Source: Omphiscola glabra (Eukaryota > Mollusca > Gastropoda > Lymnaeidae). Taken from it: a DNA stretch of 64,000 nt. The notes beneath the pieces are model-generated. The model was not told the origin of the DNA. It saw nothing but the letters and a program-made list of their open reading frames with translations, and did not search any database. A program made the translations under genes and the position numbers. This document shows positions 38,501 to 61,100 of this stretch, in pieces. The number at the start of each line of letters is the position of its first letter. Positions within the stretch are counted from its first letter, which is position 1. The stretch covers positions 28,655,596 through 28,719,595 of the forward strand of contig OZ024799.1 in the NCBI GenBank assembly GCA_964017045.1. The letters are read 5' to 3'.

Positions 38501-39619
38501 AAAGAACGCTTGTTATGATTCTCGATGTATTAATAATTAATGATATCTTACGTTAGTTTTCAGTGTACTCATTTCCTTATCAGTGGAAATTTCTGAAGTG
38601 TTTCTCAAACTGTTTACACTTTATACCTTTAAACTAATCGTAATGAATGCATTTACGACCATTTTGATCTTTGCGCTATTTGGACGTTGTAATCCATTGT
38701 ATGGCTACTAGTAACTAGGGCTATGCCGATTTTAGTTGTTTTTTTATAGCGGGTCTGGGTATTTTGAGATATTATCCAACATATTTGGATCCGGGTGTTA
38801 AAAAAGAAAGAATTATCTTCTCATTTTCTATAATATGTTCAACCTAATGGAGAGAAGTGAAAAGGGCAAGTATATAACCAGTAGTGATACGAATGCAACA
38901 AAGCTGAAGTCTTCGAACACTAAGAGCTTAATAATGTAACCCTTGTAATTGAGAAACAGGCTTTGACAAAAGGTGGGGTGCATCTTTTTGTATATAAAAT
39001 GGTGTTGGTACTGTAATTTTGATCTGATGTGGAGGGAAGCAGAAATAAGGGCTAAGAATGGTGGAGGGTTCTGTAGAAAGGGCTAAGAATGTAAATCCCT
39101 AGAAAACTTTCGATACATTGACACACACTTTTAAAATTTATGAGAAAAAAATAATTAAAAAATTAAAAAATATTAATAATAAAAAATGAAAGAAGAAAAT
39201 CCTAAATAATGAAAAGAAACTTCCAAAATATTTATATTAAGTTGTCTGATGACATCTGCCGCGTGGATTCTAATTATTGTTTTTGGTTTTTTAAATTTTA
39301 TGTAGCTGTAGTGTAGTCAGAGCGTTGCAACAATAAGAGACTAGTTTGATCTCTGCAAATAGTATTTAATAACTTAAAGTGAAAATTCAAATAGGAAAAA
39401 ATTCCGCACACCACCCCCACAACGCCTTTTCTTTTTTTTCCTCTTCAAATTTCTCAAATTCTCAAGCCACCATCGAAATTTGAAGACGACCTCCTTATTA
39501 CCCACAACCATAAAAAAAAAATTAAATAATTGAATGGACTATACGTTTGTAAACTTAATTCTTCAGTTTAACTAAGATAAACTACCACAAATGAAATCCA
39601 AATAGCATTGAGTCTAATT

Positions 39620-40388
39620 GAACCCGGGTGCGTGTCCGGGTCCGCTCCTATACCATTCATCCGATCGCGATCAAACTTTTTGTGAGTTGTGCATACTCCC
39701 GTAAATTTTGTTGAATTATTACACACATTTTACAATATTCCGTTTTGGGGCCCAAGGCCCTAAATTCTTTTTTTTCGGTCATACTGTAAAGAGCTAAATA
39801 TAATTTCCGTATGGTTTCCTATACCATTCATCCGATTGCGAGAAAATTTTGGTAAATCATTTTTTTATTATTTTGTACACATGTAATTTCAAACAGATCT
39901 ATTGCATGGGTGGATGGAATTGAATGAAACACAAGCCACATTCTATTTTGCTGGAGATAATAATTAGGTTTCTGAATTAATTAGTACAACCATTTTACAA
40001 TTTGGCAGGTTTTTAAAAAAAGTTTTTATGTGAGCTATATAAATATAATTTCAAACAGAGATGCTGCATGGGTGGATCAATCGCCACAAGTGTGTGGACT
40101 AAATTTTGAAAATCCATGCTTCTCACGTGGAAAGCTGAATGTGGCCTGTTCACGCGTCGAAAAACCTTCCAATTTATTTGTGTATGCACCAGACGGAAAA
40201 AAAACAAAAAATATATTCTGTTTAAAAATTACTTGAAAAACGTAATTAAAACACAAGCACACTTTTCTTTGAGTGGCATTGCAATGCATGCCGGGTTCTC
40301 GCTAGTATAGTTTATATAAGGCAATACATGCCGGGTTCTCGCTAGTATAGTTTATATAAGGAAATGCATGCCGGGTTCTCGCTAGTTC
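39620..40388 (+). mobile_element. Helitron remnant with PIF1-like helicase C-terminus
   Basis: The plus-strand frame around 40080-40210 reads VCGLNFENPCFSRGKLNVAC, then SRVEKPSNLFVYAPDGKKTK. This is the end of the SF1 (PIF1-type) helicase of Helitrons, where F-S/T-HGQLYVACSRV precedes NLFVYAP. The sequence then runs into a terminus GCATGCCGGGTTCTCGCTAGT, whose last five bases CTAGT fit the Helitron 3' end rule CTRRT. The preceding 39640-39850 holds two diverged copies of TATACCATTCATCCGAT. The rest of the Rep/helicase is missing, so it is not autonomous. Confidence 0.7.
40282..40388. repeat. tandem Helitron 3' ends, 43-bp period
   Basis: Three successive copies of CATGCCGGGTTCTCGCTAGT, the first two followed by ATAGTTTATATAAGG. 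Confidence 0.85.
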
Positions 40389-40961
40389 TTATAAGAATAA
40401 GAAACAGCTTGCTCTAAGAAAATGTCGCTTCCTATTATAACCGTTTTTTTTCCTCTTGTTTTGTGTATCTCTGTATGTGTGTGTGTAAAAGCCATATAAA
40501 TTCTCTGTTAAATTACTGCACCTTATCTTTGCTCTGAGATTTTCCCTTTGTGTACTACCACTACCACTCATATAACATTAATGATTTGATATGTGACATT
40601 CCGCCCCACACATACACACAAATTACTAAATTGATTTAAAAATAAAAGTTTAAAAATCTACCAAAAGACCATAACAAGCAAACAATTCAAATGATGTTTA
40701 TAATAAAACACTAAACTTTAAACACTTAACATTTCACCGCAATAAATCTGATATCGAGAATGTTGATTGAACACAGCAGAGACTGTTTTATAAAAACATA
40801 ATTCCTTGCCATGACGGACTCTCCCCAACTCTTCTCCTGCCCCCACTCTTTTCCTCACATGTAACTCGTATTTAAGCAAGCATTTCAAAGGGGATGACTG
40901 GTATCCTCTAATCCAAGTGTTACCAAAATGTGAACACAACCAGATGTGCCCGGGAAACTGC

Positions 40962-41247
40962 CGAGGCAAATGTAATAGTGAATGAGGCAAATGTAATAGT
41001 GAATGAGGCAAATGTAATAGTGAATGAGGCAAATGTAATAGTGAATGAGGCAAATGTAATAGTGAATGAGGCAAATGTAATAGTGAATGAGGCAAATGTA
41101 ATAGTGAATGAGGCAAATGTAATAGTGAATGAGGCAAATGTAATAGTGAATGAGGCAAATGTAATAGTGAATGAGGCAAATGTAATAGTGAATGAGGCAA
41201 ATGTAATAGTGAATGAGGCAAATGTAATAGTGAATGAGGCAAATGCA
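40962..41247. repeat. 21-bp tandem repeat, about 13-14 copies
   Basis: Near-perfect units GAGGCAAATGTAATAGTGAA+T. The period is a multiple of three, so frames stay open on both strands. Not coding. Confidence 0.95.
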
Positions 41248-41298
41248 TACAAGAATGTAACTTGATGAATTTCAACAATATTTTTTTTTTGTTTAAAT

Positions 41299-41304
41299 TT
41301 TATT
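41299..41304 (-). promoter_or_regulatory. candidate polyadenylation signal of the reductase gene
   Basis: AATAAA on the minus strand about 290 bp downstream of the stop, just beyond the 21-bp array. If used, the array is part of the 3'UTR. Confidence 0.4.
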
Positions 41305-41595
41305 ATCAAATACGTTTTATCTATAATGATTTGTTAAGATGTTTGACGCTCGAGTCGAATCACAAAGAGACCGCAATATCATAAAGTAAATTTAAAAAAA
41401 AAAAGAGGTTCTTAACCACAATCTCTAATTCTAAGCAACCATCATTTTTAGATGAAAATATCGTTACGGCATTGATAACGATTTGCCTTGTTGTGTGCGA
41501 CCTGATTTCGGCGATCTGGAATACAATAATTGACTAAATCAAAAGCATTTTTTTTTTGGGTGTGATTTCAGTTCAGTGCCAGAAGTAAAATAGAA

Positions 41596-52623
<11,028 letters not shown>

Positions 52624-52814
52624 CCAGTAAATCAACTTAAACTCTTTCAGTTAAAAAATGTGTCCTGTTTGTTGCTCAGTAAATTATCATAAGAAATGAG
52701 AACACAATGAGGCGAATTCCCCCCTTCTCCCCCACCCACCAAACCCATATACCCAATATGTATTTATATTTAGTTCAATTTTTGTGTGGGAAATAAAAGT
52801 ACCTAAAATGTAGG

Positions 52815-53612
52815 TAAAGCGAAGCGTCTGGGTGAAATGACGATTGAGTGACATGACAACTGACTTTGTGAATCGACACTTGTGTGACATATTTAGAGGG
52901 TCACATGACAACTGAATTTGTGAATTGACAACTGTGTGACATATTTAGAGGGTCACATGACAACTGACTGTGTGAATCGACAACTGTGTGACATAATTAA
53001 AGGGTCACATGACAACTGACTGTATGAATCGACAACTGTGTGACATAATTAAAGGGTCACATGACAACTGACTGTGTGAATAGACAACTGTGTGACATAA
53101 TTAAAGGGTCACATGACAACTGACTGTGTGAATCGACAACTGTGTGACATTTTTAGAGGGTCACAGTCACATGACAGCTGACTGTGTGAATCGACAACTG
53201 TGTGACATAATTAAAGGGTCACATGACAACTGACTGTGTGAATAGACAACTGTGTGACATAATTAAAGGGTCACATGACAGCTGACTGTGTGAATTGACA
53301 ACAGTGTGACATAATTAAAGGGTCACATGACAACTGACTGTTTGAATCGACAACTGTCTAACATATTTAGAGGGTCACAGTCACATGACAACTGACTGTG
53401 TGAATCGACAACTGTGTGACATAATTAAAGGGTCACATGACAACTGACTGTGTGAATAGACAACTGTGTGACATAATTAAAGGGTCACATGACAACTGAC
53501 TGTGTGAATAGACAACTGTGTGACATAATTAAAGGGTCACATGACAACTGAATGTATGAATTGACAACTGTGTGACATAATTAAAGGGTAACATGACAAC
53601 TGTTTGACGACT
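52815..53612. repeat. 52-bp tandem repeat, about 15 copies, upstream of the reductase
   Basis: Units carry TTAAAGGGTCACATGACAAC and TGAATCGACAACTGTGTGAC. Nearly every copy holds GTCACATGAC, one base from the palindromic E-box GTCACGTGAC. Begins about 190 bp upstream of the ATG. Confidence 0.93.
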
Positions 53613-53734
53613 GTCTGTTTGTTGACATTGGATGATGACACGGAAACCACTTTGAACTACACGACCGACGAGAGCAGGTTTCGAAAAGCAATTTAAAAAA
53701 TGTATTACCTTTAATGCATTATAAAAACACTGAT

Positions 53735-54300
53735 AAAATAATGTAACAAAATACAATAACAGTTACAAGATATAGTAACAAAATACAGTAACAATGAAAT
53801 ATAGTTACGAGACATACATGGGCGCCCGCAAGTAGTGGCAATGTGGGGCACTTGCCCCCCCCCTGATTGATTGATTAAAAATTTTTTTTAGACAAATATA
53901 GACAAAAATTTATTAAAGTAAAGAGAAAATAAAGAGAAAGTATTTTGCCCCCCCCCCCTAGAAAATATTTTGTCCCCCCCCCTAGAAAATATTTTGCCCC
54001 CCCCCCCAGAAAATTTTCTGCGGGCGCCCATGGAGACATAGTATCAAAATACAATATCAAATAACAGTAGCAACATATAGTTAGAATATACAGTAAAAAA
54101 TACGGTAAGAAAATATAGTAACAAAATATAGTCAAAAATATAGTCAAAAAATGCAGTAACAAAGTACAGTAACCAAATTTCGTGACAAAATATAGTAACA
54201 AATAACAGTGAAATATATTATATTAACAAAATATAGTAAGAAAGTACAGAACAAAATATAGTAAGGAAATATAGTAAGAAAGTACAGTATCAAAATACGA
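53735..54300. repeat. degenerate 12-14 bp A/T-rich tandem repeat, split by a MITE
   Basis: Runs of AAAATATAGTAAC and AAAATACAGTAAC variants lie on both sides of the MITE at 53817-54032. Confidence 0.75.
53817..54032. mobile_element. hAT-type MITE, family 4, with perfect target duplication
   Basis: 216 bp with ends CATGGGCGCCCGCA and TGCGGGCGCCCATG, flanked by the identical 8-bp repeats GAGACATA (53809-53816 and 54033-54040). The interior has three copies of a C-run plus AGAAAATATTTTG unit. Confidence 0.9.
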
Positions 54301-55167
54301 AAAACCTTTTACGTTCCTCGTCTTCATTACTTTTGGAGTTCAAGCAACTTCCTCTCTTTGTTTCATTCTTTTCGCTTTTGTCCGCCACGCCCATGGATGT
54401 TGTTGTTTGACTCACCGAGTGTCTCTAAGAAATGTAACAATTCAAATACTGACCCCTGTGATGTTGAGACTGACCATGGATGAGAATCGTTTATCCTGGG
54501 GGAGGGGGGGGGGTCGTCGCGTGGAGGGGGATGGATACTTTAAATAAACAGGCTTGTTACGAATTACGTGTGTTAGTCTTGAATCTTTGTCTGATATGCA
54601 TAGGGTGGACTAGAGATTTTAATTGTAAATTGAGCCTTGAAAAATGAAATTATATTTTTTTAGTTTTTCGCTCGGTGCGCAAACAAAGCTTACACTGTGC
54701 TACATGGTGCATTAACTTTCTCTGTAATTTCCCCTGTTCAAAATGAAATGGGAAGTAATACGTGATCAGGATATTTTTTTTTATCAATACTTTTCCCTTA
54801 TGGCGGTAGTCCATAGATGTTTAGTATTTTAAGATAAGCTAAGAATGGTAATTTGTTCTCTATCCCCAATTAGATTTGGATAGCAATTATAGACTCATAT
54901 TGATGACGACCAATTTATCTTTATTTATTGGTTTTATATAAATCATAATGTTTACTCATCTGAAATATTCAAATTAGTAACATACTGTAGTCTGTAGTCT
55001 TGTTAAGTAAAAGTAGTGAGAGTAGCGTAATTATGTTAAATTTTGTAATAGTTTACTCTTTTTAATTATGTAAAATATTATTTTTACGTGCTAAATTTAT
55101 ATTCACCAAAGTTTTTTTTTTTTAAATTCATATTTTACCGAAGGCGCCGAAATTTGTCAAAAGATGG

Positions 55168-58100
55168 ATGACATTTGTGCGACACTTCTTCGTGATCTTC
55201 TTGAAAAATATTAGGTTAAGGAGAACAACTGTTTTTGGGACGTTCATAGAAGTGATGCTGCCTGTTGTAACAGCACTCATCATTGTCTACCTCCGAATCA
55301 ACTGGCCACTGGAACCCATCCAAACCGTCACAAACGGGTAGGTGAATGTTTGCAGAGTCGTCAGTTTGATTATTGTATCGTGTGTTACCACAGTAAGTTA
55401 TGGGTGAAACCGTATATGCAAAGAACTCCATTCGTTGCTCAGATTGTTAATTAGTATGTATTTATCTCTTAAGATGTTGTATTCTTTTGTGACTGCTTCC
55501 TTATAGTGGATAGCAACCCCCTACTTAACATGTTTTATATTACTTTTTTTTTCTTTATGATGAAGTGCAGCACTATAGACCAGCTGCAGAGTTGTTTTTG
55601 TAGCATTATTTTTGTTTTTGTTTTTGGTTTGTTTTGTTTTGTGGTGGAAGCGTTGCGGTTAAAAATTTTTGACGTCTCCGGGCCACATTAGACTTAGCTA
55701 CTTCTATTCGTGGCTACTTCTAGTCGTGGCCACTTCTTCTTCTTCTTGGTATGCCATTTTACCCCGTCTGGGGCACAGGCCGTCCACAAGAATTTTCCTT
55801 TCGTCTCGGTCCTGTGCGTTCCTTTTCGGTTGCTTTCAGGCGTATCACCTACTTTGCGCGTCTGAAACTAGCTCGCGTCTCCATGCATTCTTTGGCCTTC
55901 CTCTCTTTCTTTCCCCTACAGTGGCGTAGCGAGCTTAACTCGCGCCCGGGGCACAATACATTTTTAGCGCCCCCAATACCTTTTTAGCGCACCCCTATTC
56001 GAAAACCATACAATATTATAGTAAAATATACCATTTGGCGCCCCTTTGGGAGTAGCGCCCGGGGCATGATGCCCCCCTTCCCCCCTCACTACGCCACTGT
56101 TCCCCTGTGGATTCCATGCTAGGGATTTTTTGGTGAGACTATCTAGGGGTTTTCGGAGAGTATACCCTATCCACCTCCATCTTTTCTTTATGATGTCTTC
56201 ATCAATGGGCAGATTTTTGTTGTTATTTGGCCATTTTATGTTCAGGATCTTTCTAAGGCAAGTGTTTATGAAGTCTGAACTTTCTGCGTAATGCTCGCTG
56301 TTGTTCTCCTAATTTCTACTCCGTATAGTAGGACTGTGTAGACATTTGTGTTAAAGATTCTGACTTTGGTTTGCAGCTTCAGTTCCTTGGACTCCCATAT
56401 TTTCTTTCAAAAGCACAAATGCTGACCTAACCTTTCCAATTCTAGCCCTTACGTCCGCGTCGGATCCGCCATTTGTGTCGATGGTGCTGCCTAAGTATGT
56501 AAAGGACTCCACTTCTTCCAGTGCCTTTCCTGCCACAGAGACATCCTCTTGGTTGGTTGATTTTACCTTAATGATCTTTGTCTTGCTTTTATTTATATTG
56601 AGTCCGAGCTGTGCTGAAAAGGTGTATTTGCCTGCAATTTTTGCTGGTTGTGTGACAGAAGTACAATGTCGTTCGCAAAGTCTAGGCCATTCAGTTGTTC
56701 ACTGGGTGTGCACTGTATCCCGTTCCTCTTTTTATCTTTGGATTTTTTTCATTATCCAGTCAAAGGCGAGGATGAATAGGAAGGGGGACAAGAGACGCCC
56801 TTGTCTGACTCCAATGTCCACTTTAAAACCATCTGTGAGTCTACCTTTGTGTACCAACCTGCATGTCATTTCTTCATAAGAACTCCGCCTATATTAGAAT
56901 TATACACATAGCATTAGTACAGCGATACTGATTCGTACTATAATAATAGCACATTATTAGTGAGATGTTATCTTACTTCACGTTAAGAAATATGATAAAT
57001 AATATTTGATACCCACCCACACCCTTTTTTACCCCACAACCACAGACCCATGGATATCAACAAGAATGAGATTGAGACCAGGATGAACAAGCATCTGATC
57101 GTGGCGTACGCCCCTGTGTCCCACTTCACCGAGGCCTTGATGAATCAAGTTGGGCTAAACTTGAGGAAAGTCTTCAAAACTCAAAGACTGGTGTCCATTA
57201 TTGGTAATGTGAGAACTCTAGTATGTGACTTAATTATTGGTAATATAAGAACTCTAGTATGTGACTAAATTACTGGTAATATAAGAACTTTAGTATGTGA
57301 CTTGATTACTGGTAATAAAAGAACTCTAGTATGTGACTTAATTACTAGAAATATAAGAACTCTGGTATATGACTTAATTACTGTTAATATAAGAACTCTA
57401 GTATGTGACTTAATTACTGGTCATATAATAACTCTAGTATGTGACTTAATTTAATGGTAATTATGAGAAGTGTGGGATGTTGGGAACTCTTAACGGAACA
57501 AATTATTTTTATTATTATTATTGGTTGTTTTCTATAGCGTGGTACCCCAGGCTCATAGGGCTGGGCTCACCCCGCTGTACATACAATTTGACAAACATTA
57601 TCATGAAATTAAAAATGAACATACATTAATTAAATAAAACAAAACACATGTGTATTCAGAGGCGTAACTGGGCTTTTGGCACCCTTGGCTAATTTATTTT
57701 TTAAATAATAAGAATTTAAAAAATTAGAGATTTAGCGGCGCCCTTTTGAACAGGCGCAGGCCGGCGCCCTTGGCAACTGCCCCAATGCCAAGCCGTTGTT
57801 ACGCCTCTGTGTGTATTCGCTCCAACCATCCCATAACTAGTTACATGTCAAGCCATGGACGGGACCCAGCAGCATCGTTTATCGGTCAGAGGGGGGAATC
57901 AGTCAGGATAGTAGAGTTTATGTGAAAACTGGTATAAGACTAAATTATTGGTTATGTGAGAAATTGTCTGATTTTTTTTTGGTTTAAAAATGACTAGTTC
58001 AAAGTGTGAATTGTGTCTCACAAGATATGAGAAAAACTGAAGAAAAGTACGCTACAAAACAGGTCATTTCTCCCAGGTTGTCCCAGACTTATTCCATCTA

Positions 58101-61100
58101 TTTCTTTTTTCCTAACATGATTGCACTCCCCTTCCTTATTATCATAGTTTAAAGTGGGCACTGAAAGTTTTGTCCCTCTTTGAAGTATGATCATACACAT
58201 TTTGGCAAGGAACAAAACTAGGGGTTGGGTAATGAGCTTATTACCCGGCCTTTTTTTAAACAAACCGTGAACAATTATGATTTTCTTAACTAGTACTCGG
58301 ACAGTATGAACAATTAGCCTACCATGGACAGTATGAACAATTAGCCTACCATGGACAGTATGAACAATTAGCCTACCATGGAAAGTATGAACAATTAGCC
58401 TACCATGGACAGTATGAACAATTAGCCTACCATGGACAGTATGAACAATTAGCCTACCATGGACAGTATGAACAATTAGCCTACCATGGACTGTATGAAC
58501 AATTAGCCTACCGTGGGCAGTATGAACAATTAGCCTACCATGGACAGTATGAACAATTAGCCTACCATGGACAGTATGAACAATTAGCCTACCATGGACA
58601 GTATGAACAATTAGCCTACCATGGACAGTATGAACAATTAGCCTACCATGGACTGTATGAACAATTAGCCTACCATGGACAGTATGAACAATTAGCCTAC
58701 CTGGACAGTATGAACAATTAGCCTACCATGGACAGTATGAACAATTAGCCTACCATGGAAAGTATGAACAATTAGCCTACCATGGACTGTATGAACAATT
58801 AGCCTACCATGGACTGTATGAACAATTAGCCTACCATGGACTGTATGAACAATTAGCCTACCATGGACAGTATGAACAATTAGCCTACCATGGACTGTAT
58901 GAACAATTAGCCTACCATGGACAGTATGAACAATTAGCCTACCATGGACAGTATGAACAATTAGCCTACCATGGACAGTATGAACAATTAGCCTACCATG
59001 GACTGTATGAACAATTAGCCTACCATGGACAGTATGAACAATTAGCCTACCATGGACAGTATGAACAATTAGCCTACCATGGACAGTATGAACAATTAGC
59101 CTACCATGGACTGTATGAACAATTAGCCTACCGTGGGCAGTATGAACAATTAGCCTACCATGGACAGTATGAACAATTAGCCTACCATGGAGAGTATGAA
59201 CAATTAGCCTACCATGGACAGTATGAACAATTAGCCTACCATGGACTGTATGAACAATTAGCCTACCATGGACAGTATGAACAATTAGCCTACCATGGAC
59301 AGTATGAACAATTAGCCTACCATGGACTGTATGAACAATTAGCCTACCATGGACAGTATGAACAATTAGCCTACCATGGACAGTATGAACAATTAGCCTA
59401 CCATGGACAGTATGAACAATTAGCCTACCATGGACTGTATGAACAATTAGCCTACCGTGGGCAGTATGAACAATTAGCCTACCATGGACAGTATGAACAA
59501 TTAGCCTACCATGGACAGTATGAACAATTAGCCTACCATGGACAGTATGAACAATTAGCCTACCATGGACAGTATGAACAATTAGCCTACCATGGACAGT
59601 ATGAACAATTAGCCTACCATGGACTGTATGAACAATTAGCCTACCATGGACAGTATGAACAATTAGCCTACCATGGACAGTATGAACAATTAGCCTACCA
59701 TGGACTGTATGAACAATTAGCCTACCATGGACAGTATGAACAATTAGCCTACCATGGACAGTATGAACAATTAGCCTACCATGGACTGTATGAACAATTA
59801 GCCTACCATGGACAGTATGAACAATTAGCCTACCATGGACTGTATGAACAATTAGCCTACCATGGACTGTATGAACAATTAGCCTACCATGGACTGTATG
59901 AACAATTAGCCTACCATGGACTGTATGAACAATTAGCCTACCATGGACAGTATGAACAATTAGCCTACCATGGAAAGTATGAACAATTAGCCTACCATGG
60001 ACAGTATGAACAATTAGCCTACCATGGACTGTATGAACAATTAGCCTACCATGGACAGTATGAACAATTAGCCTACCATGGACAGTATGAACAATTAGCC
60101 TACCATGGACTGTATGAACAATTAGCCTACCATGGACAGTATGAACAATTAGCCTACCATGGACTGTATGAACAATTAGCCTACCATGGACAGTATGAAC
60201 AATTAGCCTACCATGGACAGTATGAACAATTAGCCTACCATGGACTGTATGAACAATTAGCCTACCATGGACTGTATGAACAATTAGCCTACCATGGACT
60301 GTATGAACAATTAGCCTACCATGGACAGTATGAACAATTAGCCTACCATGGAAAGTATGAACAATTAGCCTACCATGGACAGTATGAACAATTAGCCTAC
60401 CATGGACTGTATGAACAATTAGCCTACCATGGACAGTATGAACAATTAGCCTACCATGGACAGTATGAACAATTAGCCTACCATGGACTGTATGAACAAT
60501 TAGCCTACCATGGACAGTATGAACAATTAGCCTACCATGGACAGTATGAACAATTAGCCAACCATGGACAGTATGAACAATTAGCCTACCATGGACAGTA
60601 TGAACAATTAGCCAACCATGGACAGTATGAACAATTAGCCTACCATGGACAGTATGAACAATTAGCCTACCATGGACAGTATGAACAATTAGCCTACCAT
60701 GGACAGTATGAACAATTAGCCAACCATGGACAGTATGAACAATTAGCCTACCATGGACAGTATGAACAATTAGCCTACCATGGACTGTATGAACAATTAG
60801 CCTACCATGGACAGTATGAACAATTAGCCTACCATGGACTGTATGAACAATTAGCCTACCATGGACAGTATGAACAATTAGCCTACCATGGACAGTATGA
60901 ACAATTAGCCTACCATGGACAGTATGAACAATTAGCCTACCATGGAAAGTATGAACAATTAGCCTACCATGGACAGTATGAACAATTAGCCTACCATGGA
61001 CAGTATGAACAATTAGCCTACCATGGACAGTATGAACAATTAGCCTACCGTGGGCAGTATGAACAATTAGCCTACCGTGGGCAGTATGAACAATTAGCCT

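Larger units (their letters stand above)
38223..41298. other. intergenic between the truncated contactin copy and the reductase
   Basis: Holds the 18-bp array next to the start of the truncated contactin, about 1.1 kb (38505-39620) in which I see nothing, the Helitron remnant (39620-40388) and a 21-bp array (40962-41247). Confidence 0.6.
52624..55167. other. divergent intergenic region between reductase and ABCA genes
   Basis: The two ATGs face away from each other across 2.5 kb. The region contains the 52-bp array (52815-53612), a degenerate A/T-rich array split by a MITE (53735-54300) and about 850 bp (54310-55160) without recognisable features. No TATA box or initiator is asserted. Confidence 0.65.

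Noticed and set aside
40718..41309. Long open frames on both strands (186 and 129 aa)
   Set aside because: Produced by a near-perfect 21-bp array whose period is a multiple of three.
55669..55987. Plus-strand frames of 86 and 78 aa
   Set aside because: Shadows of the antisense LINE tail.
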